DNA from: Ctenosaura bakeri | Taxonomy: Eukaryota; Chordata; Lepidosauria; Squamata; Iguanidae | Direction of reading: 5' to 3' | Assembly (NCBI GenBank): GCA_948474755.1 | Contig: CAOLHI010000423.1 | Span: 1 to 64,000, forward strand | DNA: 64,000 nt | Part shown: piece by piece, positions 9,901 through 21,600 of the stretch | Numbering within the stretch: position 1 is the stretch's first letter | How the letters are laid out: the number at the start of each line of letters is the position of its first letter | Position numbers and translations under genes: made by a program | Notes under the pieces: generated by a model | What the model was told of the DNA's origin: nothing | Databases searched by the model: none | Seen by the model: the letters and a program-made list of their open reading frames with translations, nothing else

Positions 9901-12900
9901 CCCATTTGGAAGTGAGCACTATTTCTATTTCTCTTCATTGTCCTCTTCATCCTTCTCCTTTTATCTGTTTCTTCTCCTTCCCCATTTATTTTATTTATTT
10001 ATATCCTGTGTTTTCCCCACTTTGCAGAATATTAAAATTTTAAAACTGGAGCATGCACGCACACACACACACATACATATTATTTTAAAATGTGATTAAG
10101 CAATCTATAGAAATAAAACCGCTTAACAGTTTTTAAAAGACAAGATGCAAGAAATAATAAAATAACACAATGATAAAAGTCAGTTCCTAAAACCCTGTTG
10201 GAATAGAAAAAGTTTTCACTTGTCAGTAGAAGGAAGGAAGGAGCCATCCTTGCCTTCCCAGGGAGGAAGTTTCAAAGCTGGGGAGCAGCCACGGAGAAGG
10301 CCCTGTCCCTTGTTCCCAGCAAAGGTGTACAAGAAGGTCGTTGGGAGAGAGAAAAGGCTTCCTGAAAGATCTTAAGAGTTCAGGCATTTTCATATTGCCC
10401 TTAAATTGCTTCCCAATTGAATTCAGGGGGTGATTGAGGGGCAAGGAGGAGAACTGCCACAAGGGAGTTGAGTGTGGTTTAAGGGGCACAATTCCCCCAG
10501 CCCCAGTCAAGCCAATTAGTCATTTAGATGAATTTCTCCCCCCACCCCAAATTCTCTATCTCAATTTCAAAAATATTAATCAGACTATGGCCATTTCCAC
10601 ACTAGCCTGTTATAGCGCTATGATTCCACTTGCAACATCCTCTGGAATCCTGGGGTTTGCAGTTTCGGGAGGGGCCGGCCGGATGTCCTTTGAGGTCTCT
10701 TCCAACTCTATAGAGGCTGGCCCCTCCCAAAACTGCAAACCCCAGGATTCCAGAGGAGGTTGAAAGTGGAATCATAGCGCTATAAGAGGCTAGTGCGGAA
10801 ATGGCCTCTAGGCTTGAAGTCATTTACAATAACAGGTGGCAGGTGCCGTCTTGCAAGATGCCGTTCCCCCGTCCCCGTCCTCTGCCAGACAGAAGAGAAT
10901 GTGTCTTCTAAGAGGGTGCCTACTGCGATCTGTGCATGCATCATCTCCAGATAAAACATGCTCATTGTCTACTGTTGTTTTGTACAGATGCAGATTTATG
11001 CAGATTTAATCAGTTGAACCATTTTTATGATTAATCCACTAAGAATTATTACTCATGGGGTGGTGGTCCCACCAGCAAGACTTGGAATGAGAGAAAGAGA
11101 CGAGAAAACGATAGAAGGGGATGAGCTGATGGAATGAGATCAGGTCCCACTGGTGACAGACCTCTTTGGTTGTCACTTCAGGCAAGATAAGAATCTTTGC
11201 AAGTCTTGATTATTTTTAACTTCCAAAAAAGAGGCCTTAAGGCCAGACTCCAACAGCTGTGTGGCTGAAGAGCTCGCCTGCAGAACAGATGGCTGAAGCC
11301 CCTCTCTCTGAGAAAATCCCATTGTGGGAGGCAAAACAGTTGGGTAAAGACACTTGAACCTAGTTGTCCTGAATTTTAGTCGAGAACACTGACCAAGGTG
11401 TGGGCAGCCCTGGGAGGTTAGGGGGCTGCAGTAGCCCACCTAGGAGGCCTTGGAAGGCTGAATTCTTCCACCATCATCATCAGCTAAGTAAATAAATAAT
11501 GCCTCAAAATATCCACATCCCCCTCTAGAGTATGTGGGAGGCATTTTTGGCATGTTGTTGCCTCTTGGACCATTCTGACTCAGAAGAGGCCTCTTTTCAC
11601 TTCGTGTTCATTTCTTGTTTTTCAAAAAGGACTCTGCTGGTTGTAAAATGGCCCAGGAGAGACCCAAAACATGGCAGAATGCCCCCATCCTAGAATTGTT
11701 TTTTTTTGGGTGGGGGATTTCTTTGAAAAAAATTGCCCTACAAAAACAGCACCTTGCCCACCCTGCTCTAAGCCCGTCCCCACGCTGAGTCTCAGCTTCT
11801 TTCCTCTTGCGTTCTTGCAATCTGAAACGGGGTCTCTCTCCCCTTCCCCTTAAACCTCTGGTAGCTGCATCCATCCCATGGCGTGGACCCATCCCTCCCG
11901 CAACTCTTAATCCAAGGGCGGTTTGTTAAAGTTATTCCGTACCAACATTTGAAAATAAATAAATTAATCCTGTTGCGGGGGCTGGAAACTGAGGGTTGCG
12001 GGCAGAGAAGAAAAGAAAAAGGCATTGTCCAGCCTAAAGCTCTAGGGAGGAGCTGGAGCGTTTATGTCAGAGAAAAAAACAATATCTTTTTGGCCGTACA
12101 GCATTTCTTTCATGGCTGGGAGCAATGAAGACTTTTGTAGAGTCACTGGTGGTAAGTCAAGAGCCTGCCCAGCTGCTTTAATAGCATCTTCCTCCTTCTT
12201 CTCCTCCATCAGTGGCATTTGAATGGCTCCAGATCCTGGGCCAAAAAAGGGGTAACATGGGTGAGGGAAATTGCATGTGTGTGTATGTGTGTCCCTATCA
12301 GGACACCAGCCATTATTTTTATATCGGGTGAGCAACGGTCAGAGGCCAGAGGGCTGCAATAAACTCCCATCATATCTGCAAGGACTGCCTCTCACCATTG
12401 CACTCCCATCCAAAATATTCAAACACCGTTTTGTTCCCAAAGGCTCCAAAGCCCTTGGTGTGTGTGTGTGTGTGTATGTGTGCATTTGTGTGCGTGCATG
12501 TGTAAAGGGCATTTTCTCCACACTTTTGGCCCAGGGAAGGCCTTTTCTTACAACAATAAGTGACCTAGAAGTTGCTTCCTCTTCAATTTTTATTTTGAAA
12601 GGACTTGCCTAGGCATAAAATGGCCCAGGGGACCCCCAAATGGGACAAAAGCCCCCCCTTCAAATAACCCATATCCTCTAGAACAGAACCTTCCAAATTT
12701 TTCATGTCAGTGACACACTTTTTAGACATGCATCATTTCACAACACAGTAATTCAGTTTTCCTAGGTTAAACTAACCCTTTATAAGAGATACATAAATTG
12801 CAATAACATAATGTATGGAGACATAACATATCTCATGAAAACCTCTCATATATTTTTAAAAATATATGATTTATAAACAATAACATACATTTCCAGGATT

Positions 12901-15900
12901 GCAGGCGACACAGTAATGGAAAGCCCTGCCCTGGAAGGCGGCATTTTCACCCTCTTGGCTGTATTGTGCCAACCCTTTGTATTATACTATTGTGTCCCTG
13001 AGTTTGTTTTGTTGGTTGTAATATCTAGACTGAGGTGTTTGTGCTTTGCATATTTGCAACTACAGAGAAGTGTCTCATGAGATTCAAATATTTATGCATT
13101 AATCATTTGTTATAGAGCTTGGAAATAATGAGATAGAAGCAACATTGGTAATTGTAACCGTTTTCTTTTGGGGACTAACAAGAATGCAGCAAAATTACAT
13201 TTTAAAAGCAATGTAACCAGTGAAAGCAATTGTTACCTTACTAGTGTAACAAGTAACAGTTTCTAGTTGTTTTCAAAAGTTACTTTAAAGGGCATTTTGG
13301 ATCTATGCCACTCTCTTTTAAACTTTGGCTTTTCCCACCTTGAAAAAGGATAATTAACAAGGAATGCAACAAGTTACATAGTGGGTCAACTTTCACTATG
13401 ATTAACAGAAGCAGATTACTTTCAAAAATATTGTTAATAAGTAGGGGAGCAAATGGCTTTTGAAAAATTTCTTTCCAAGTTCTGGTTAGTACATTTTTAG
13501 CCCAGCTGTCCCTCGGTGAGCTCAAGACAGCTTAACATGGTTGTCCACCAACTGCGCTCATTGCAAAACAGCCCTGTAAAGTAGGCCAAATTGAGAGAGA
13601 ATGCTTGGCCCAAAGTGAATGGTGTGAGTCAACAGGCACCAGAAACCTAGATCTGAACCCAGGACTTCCCTGTTCTCTGTCCTTCCACCCTGCCTGAGAG
13701 AGAGGAGCTATGAGATCCAGAGAGACCTTCCACTGCACCTTTGCATAATTTAATTTCTACAAATATCCATTTTTGGTTACAAGCTTTAGCTTGCTTTTTA
13801 TGGAAAAAACCTGTGTATGGCCATGTGTGCAATGTGTAAACTCGCTCTCGTGGTTATGTATTTTCTGCATTGGCTCCAAGTGCTCCATAGGTAGAAAGGC
13901 AGGGGTGTTGGATGCCAACTGGCAGCAGGAGACAGGTGCATGGCGAAACTCAGCCCAGGCTCAGCAAGGACAATGGGTTCCCAGCCCCACGGGAGGTGCC
14001 CAGTTTCTTTGAGTGGGTGGGAGCGCATCGACCATGCGCGTGGGTGACCATGGAGACCAACACTACCAGCTGGCTCGCAGCCTCTTCAAACAAAGGTGCC
14101 TGAGCGAACACTGATGAACAGGTGCTTTAATCTGCTGGCCGGTCATTCGGCTGCTATGGGCCAGGGCATTGGCAGGAAGAGAAATCCAGAGAATCATAGA
14201 AATGTAGAGTTGGAAGAGACCCCAGGGGCCATCCAGTCCAACCCTCGCCATGCAGGAACACCCTCAAAGCACTCCCGACAGATGGCCATCCAGCCACTGC
14301 TTAAAAACCTCCAAAGAAGAAGACTCCACTACACTCCATGGAGGCAGCAGATTCCACTGCCGGACAGCCCTGACTGCCAGGAAGTTCTTCCTGAGGTTCA
14401 GGTGGAATCTCCTTTCCTGCAGCTTGAATCCATTGCTCTTTGTCCTGGTCTCTGGAGCAGCAGAAAACAAGCCCTCTCCTTCCTCTACATGGCATCCCTT
14501 CAAAACCAGAGAACCAGAACTATCCTGTGATCCATGTGCAGAGATGCACAGTACTGGTTTTCCCTCAGACTGAGCTAGGAGGCCACGCATTGCGAGCAAA
14601 GCTGTTTCCTGCACCTGATTCCTGTCTTTTGCTGCCCAACCCGTGAAATGAAGAGACCACACACAGGGCTTGGGTTGAACCAGGGCAATTTTTAAATGTA
14701 TGCCTAATTAACACAAAGCTAGGAAGGGTTGGTGCAGCCCTTAAAGGGGTCTGCAGACCCTGGCCCCTCCCCTTCTCACCGTGCAACCCTTGTCGTGCGG
14801 TGATTGCATGGTCTCCTCTCATGGGAGGCCAGCAAAGGCGTCCCCCGCCCCACCATGTGTGACCACGTGGGCAGGGGGAGACGAATTGGTAAATTAAAGT
14901 TCAATGACATCCCATCTCAAAGTAACAGGTCAAGTAAAAGAGAAGAACACCACCATCATCTTTATTTTTTTATCCACCTCTCTGTATGTATTGAGGCAGG
15001 GAACAACAGATTAAGATATAGCCACAAATAGACACATAACATGCTTAAAAACATTAACATTGATGTAAAATACTTAATCAGTTAAAAGGGTGTAGCATTG
15101 GTTAAAAACATGTTGCTGTTGTGTGCCTTCAAGTCATTTCTGACTTATGGTAAACCTAAGGCTAACCTATCCTGGCTGAGGCTGAGAGAGTGTGATGCAC
15201 CCAAAGCCACCCAGTGGGTTTCTAGGGCCAAGTGGGGAATCGAACCCTGGCCTCAAAGGTCACAGCCCTACACTCAAACCGCTACACCATGCTGGCTCCC
15301 AAAAACATACAATCCATTCTTAATTTTAAAACTTGCAATTTAAAAACAATCTGGATAGATCTGCTATCCAGAAGAGACTGGCCTTTAATGCTGTTTTAAG
15401 CGCTATGTCTCCAGCTGTTGGATCGTTTCTGGTAGGTCGTTCCATAATTTAGGGGCAGCTGATGAAAAAGGCCTCCGGCTGAAGGAAATATGTTCCCCAG
15501 AAGACCTGAGTGTACAGGACAGATTATATAATCCCATAAGTAAACCAGACATGCTAAATAATGGTTTCTAGTTATTTCCGTATACTACGTTTCAAAAGCG
15601 TTTGTAGAAGAATTTGGATAGGAATTTTTCAGGTTTTATACCAGGAATTGGGAAACTTTGCCCTGTAGGCTCAGTTTGGCCCAAGGGACCCAATTTGCAG
15701 CATTCAGTCTTCCTAAATCCCCCTAAGCCATCAGGTCACCCCATTTTTATTTTTCAGGTTATTTTTTTACACCCCATTGGCTTCAAAGTCTCCAGGGTTA
15801 GCTACAGGGAGCACACACAGTTCCCTTGTTGCAACAACTCCAGTGTCTGCTGGTCTGTTTCCAGGCACAATTCAAAATGCTAGTTATTTATGACCTATAA

Positions 15901-18647
15901 AACCTTATAGGTCTAGTTTATTCGCCATATCTCTCCATTTGAGCCTGGCTGGATCCTGAAATCTTCAGGAGAGGTCCTTCTCTCTCTGCATTTCCGCACT
16001 AGACTGTTATAGCGCTATGATTCCACTTGCAACATCCTCTGGAATCCTAGGGTTTGCAGTTTCGGGAGGGGCCGGCTGGATGTCCTTTGAGGTCTCTTCC
16101 AACTCTATAGAGGCCGGCCCCTCCCGGAACTGCAAACCCCAGGATCCCAGAGGATGTTGCAAGTGGAATCATAGCGCTATAGCAGTCTAGTGCAGAAATG
16201 GCATCTGTCTCAGTACCCTCACAGGTACATCTGGACAGCAACATAGGGGAGGGCCTTTTTGGTGGAACTCCCTTCTTAGAGAGGTTAAATTGGCATCTTC
16301 TTTATTATCTTTATGTAGGCAGACAAAGACTTTTTGTTTCAGGAGGAAAGGGCCTTCACGTACTACGTTGTTTGTTGTTTGGCTTTAATGGTTTGTTTTA
16401 ACTCCTTTTCACTTTATTGATAATTTAATTTTTTTTTAACTTGTATGATGTAAATTTTCTGGCTGTATCTGTTTTAGCTCTTGCAAGCCACTTGAATCCT
16501 AGACTAGGAAAAAGGTGGGATCTAAATAACCTAATATGTAAACAAACAAATGAATGAATAAAAATGTGGTTTTCCCACCCCCCAAGCTTCTCCTCCCACA
16601 CCTGTTAAAGCACCTCCCAGCTCAGCCAAAAATAGGCAGTTGCCCATCCCTGTGTTATGCCATTCTCCTATCAATCCTTACTCTCAAAGAAAAGTAACAG
16701 GAAGTAATAGAAAACAACCAACCCAACAAGTAAAGCAATGAATTAACTTTTTCAAGACTTTGACAGGTCATGGCAATAGCCTAACTTCTCAAAATGCCAT
16801 TAACAAGTAACAGGAATGAATGGTTTAAAGATGCTTTGTGCATATGTTGGGTGGCATTGGATCCTGAATGGAATCCTGAAAGGAATCTGGAAGACAGCCA
16901 CTGTAGGATGAAGAGGTTTAAGGAAGATCAGATCAGAGGAGGAGGAAGGGGAAAGCAGGAAAAGCAAGGGATTAATGTGAACAAACACCAAGATAGGGGC
17001 TAGGATCCTGCTGGTGCTTTCTCCAAGGATGTGCATCAGTGGCAAGAGGAAGCAAACAAAATCAGCTGTCAGCAGACTACTTTACCAGCCCCTCCCTTCT
17101 TCCATGGCCATGTGCTTGTGGCTTTTTTCTTCCTCTTGCCACTGCTACTCAGATGGCTTAGTGCACCAGCGATATTCAGGAAAGGAGATTCCACCTGAAC
17201 CTCAGGAAGAACTTCCTGACGGTCAGGGCTGTCCGGCAGTGGAATCTGCTGCCTCCATGGAGTGTGGTGGAGTCTCCTTCCTTGGAGGTTTTTCAGCAGA
17301 GGCTGGATGGCCATCTGTCGGGAGTGCTTTGAGGGTGTTCCTGCAAGGCAGGGGGTTGGACTGGATGGCTCCTGGGGTCTCTTCCAACTCTACATTTCTA
17401 TGATTCTATGATTCAGGTCTGTATCTTTGCTTGAGCTGGAATTAGAACTAAGGAGCTACACCAGATGCTTTGCCAAAAAAGTATGAAACTTTTAGATGCA
17501 TGTGAGGTCTCACAGGGGGTGGGTGGGTGGTGGATGGTCTGAACCGTGCTGATTTAACCTAACTAGAGTAAAGCTTGTTGAAGATGTGTCATCTCCGTGT
17601 TGTTTTAAGATAATCCAAGAGTGGAGGGATTGACAGGCATGCAAGCGAGCCTGTAACGTGGGAGTGGGAATCATGACATCCCCATGTTCATTTTTGTGGG
17701 TCCTGGAGCCCCCAGAGCCAAACCAAGAGAATCAAGTGTCCAGAAGCATTCAGAGCATGTGGTTTTCTTCTAATACAAAAGGCATTCTGGCATCCTGAGT
17801 TGTAGGAAAACAAAAAAACCTCCAAATTTAATTTTTGAAAATTTGCAAGTAACCCCTTGGTTTTGCCAAGTGGGGTTGGCATGGCCTGTAAAATGGGCGC
17901 CTCACTCTCTGCCTTTGCCCACCCTTGATTTTCTTAGGTTTCAGCTAGGCAGACCTACAGAAAGAACTGTGGGAAAGTTTCCAAAAAGTTCCTCTTTCAG
18001 GAAATGTAAAATCCAGCTACAGACTCAGAACATTCTGGGCAAAGCTCCAAAGTGGCCTTTATTGGTAGGAAACCAATATTAGTAGAAGGAAGAGAGAACT
18101 GGGATCGGTTGGCATTCTATGGACCTGGTTCAACAACTCCTTTTCTTTCTTTGGTGACCCGCAGGTGCTGGGTTGCTTGGTGTGGGCCTTGATCGCAGAC
18201 ACGTACTACCAGCCCTATCCGTCGTACGGCTGGGTGATGTTCGTTGCAATCTTCTTCTGGCTGGTGACCGTCATAATCTTTGGCATGTATCTGTTGAAAC
18301 TCCAGGCAAAGCTCTACATGATCCCCTGGCCCATTGTGGTGAGTACTGAGGGCTGGAGAAAGGGGGACTGTACTGTGAGTCTGTCAATTCTTTACTATTT
18401 GTTTGTTTTAATGTATTTGTGGGCCACCTTTTTCCTGGAATTGGAACCCAAAGTGGTTTCCAACAATAAAATTCTTTAAGGAGGAGTAGTGAAGGGTGGC
18501 TTCCCTAACAGTGGGAGCGGCAAGTGCATGCTAAATTTAGATTTGAACTTTAAGGGAGCTCTCCAAGGTGCTTAACTTTATCCTCCCCTATGTTTAGGTA
18601 GGGAGAGTCCCCCATCTCTCTAAACCATAGGACCACCCTGATTATTA

Positions 18648-18699
<52 letters not shown>

Positions 18700-21600
18700 T
18701 TATTTGTATCCTGCCTCTCCATATGGATCAAGGCAGCGAACAACTTACAAATAGCATGCATTTCAAAACATTTCTATACATGCCCCCAACAAGCTGGGTA
18801 CTCATTTTACCGACCTGCGAAAGGATGGAAGGCTGAGTCAACCTTGGAGCCGGGCAGGATCGAACTCACAACCTTGTGGCTTGCAGTACTGGCATTTAAC
18901 CACTGCGCCACCAGGGCAGTGATACAATTGAAACCTCAGAATAATTTACGACAAGAATAATTTACGCTAAATTCTGGAAGAATAATGCTATTCCTGAGAT
19001 AGATGGATGGGTGGTTAAATTAATTGAAATGACAACATTGGATGATTTAACTATAGCACTTAGGGGCGAGATGCGGGGGAAGGATGGAAATGAAATGGCA
19101 CCAATAAAAAAATTACATGAAACAAATATGGGCCTTCCAAATTTAAAGAATGGTGAATACGAAGTATGAACGAGAGGGGGTAAATGGGAAAGCAAAGGCA
19201 TGGAATAGATGAGGAAGTTGAAATACTTAAAGGAAAGCAGGCAGGCCAACAGAAGTAGTAAAGTTTTAGAGGTAAGAAAATCAACCAAACGGGAGAATGG
19301 AAGGAAGTAGAATTTGTATATTTAGAATGCCGATAAGGGTAAACTAAAGAAACTAGAATCTTTCTATAGTTAATACTTTGGTGATAAAATTACCCTTGAT
19401 GTAAAAAAGAATGACATAAAGCAAACGGTAGAAGAATTGTTTATAAGTTACAATTTGTTTTTTCTAGATATACAATTTTTTTATATGGAATGGGAAAAAA
19501 ACAAATAGAACTGTTGTTATGATGCTTGTAAATATTGACTGTTTTTAATAATAATAAAAAAAGAAACCTCAGTTTTAGTCATATCTTATCCATGGGCTTG
19601 TATTAACTTTTACTTATCACATTATTTTCCTTGAAATGTGTCTTTTATGATATACTTGAGTCTTTTGAAGCTGCTTCGAGTAGCACAGGGCAATGCGGAC
19701 AAAACACCGAATGTGGCCTGTGGCTTCATAGAAAGAACCAACCTTTGGTATCTCTTGCAAATCCAGAGAAAGACTAGTCAATATGAACTGCATTGAGCCA
19801 AGGCAGTCCAGGGGTCTGACAATGGCAGCTTCCTAAATAACAATATTTAAAAGGAGAGAGAGAGAGAGAGAGAATTTTATTGCTGGAAATCAAAAGGAGG
19901 TGTACCCTGGGACATGCAGGGCCATTCTTAGCTCCTAAGAGATCCTAAAACAAGGGGGGATAAACATGTAGTCCCTGAACCATTTTTCCCCGCAGAAGAT
20001 TGCCAGACCCTCCATTTTCTTATAAACAGTTATGTCCTATTATCAGCCAGTTTTTACCCCCAAAACAAACACACCACCCCCACAAATGCATGAAAACCTG
20101 TGATAATATTTGCACCCACACAGGTAGCCCAGAAACAACCCAAAATGCCTGTTTTCCTTGGTAGTCCCTCTCAAAATGGCCACGTTGCGTCCTGTTGCCA
20201 TTTTGAGAGGCAAGGTGGAAGAAAGGGGAGGTTTTTGAGCTTGCTGTGAAGGGGAGTGGGATGTGGGGAGTGGGATGTGGGGAAGAAATTGGCCTTTGAC
20301 CCCTGTTCAGTTGCCCACCCCTGGCCTAGAGAGCCCAGCTGTGCCACGGTGGGTATCATTTTGAGAAACCAAGTAGAGTTGCATCACTTCTAGTCATTTT
20401 CAGTGACTTTTTATTTGTTTGCTATTTCATGCCACACCCCAGGCAGTTTCTAACATTGTTTTCTAGAGTTTGGGGTGCATTTCTCAGAATAGAATAGAAT
20501 AGAATAGAATAGGATAGAAGATGCATTCTGGCTGAATGTTTTTTCTAGAGTTTGGGGTGCATTTCTCAATGAATAGAATAGAATAGAATAGAATAGAATA
20601 GAATAGAATAGAATAGAATAGAATAGAAGATGCATTCTGGCTGAATGTTTTTTTGGAAGGGGACGCTGGGGAACAAGCCCATGTACGACAGGACACCCAA
20701 CCCTGCTTTAAGTGGCATTCCCTGCTGACTTTTGATTGTAATGTTTACTCACCCTGAATGTTGCAGAGAGGTCATGCTTTACAAATATTTTCCTTACAGT
20801 TAATCATTCTGCAAATGTACCAAAGGATAAACTTACACTGCGAGGCCGGAATTCCCTCTCCCTTCATGGTTAATATTATGGAATGATGCCCTTTGGTGTC
20901 TTACATAATGGGCTTGTCCATTTTGGAACTGAATTTTGAGGATGAGGGTTTGGGTGGGTCTAGGGAGGAAGTGATCATTCCAACTGCCCATCTAGCATAT
21001 TCTCCAAGGCTTCAGATTGGAATGCCTGGCTCTTAAAAGGAAAAAAAAACACACCTGAAATGTCATCCTTTGTCTTTATTTATTTTATAGGTCAAACTTT
21101 TAAAAATGCAGAATTGCTCAGGGAAGGATGTATTTGTGAAGTCATTACTGACTCTGTAATCAATCAATCAGTCAATTGCTCCCATGCTATAATCATAGGA
21201 TTTCAGGGCCATGCACAATAAAATCAGTGTAATCAATTTAAAACAGTTTTTTAAAAAAACTTCAAAAGACTAGAAAACATATTAAGCAGTTTCTAGGGCC
21301 ATTTCCACACTACACTGTTATAAGTGCTATTATTCCACTTTCAGCATCCTGTGGAATTCTGGAGTTTATAGTTTACTGAGGCCAAGGAGCTCTCTGGCTG
21401 AGAATTCTAAATGCCCTTCCCGGAACTACAAATCCCAGAATTCCATAGGACTTTGAAAGTAAAACAACAGCACTACGACAGTTGTAGTGTGGAAATGGCC
21501 CAAGTTAAAACAAGACCATTTAGTATCACTCAAAACACCTGTTCTTTTTAAACCATGCACAGATCTGAATAAGCTCAAGTCTGGGATTTCACCCTCGGCA

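Larger units (their letters stand above)
10808..14185 (+). other. PLLP intron 1 with old repeat debris
   Basis: Holds two copies of unclassified family D (11530-11720 and 12510-12680) and TG-rich runs. A stretch at 12690-12910 (GACACACTTTTTAGACATGC) looks like an old interspersed repeat I cannot name. No exon is recognised. Confidence 0.4.
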
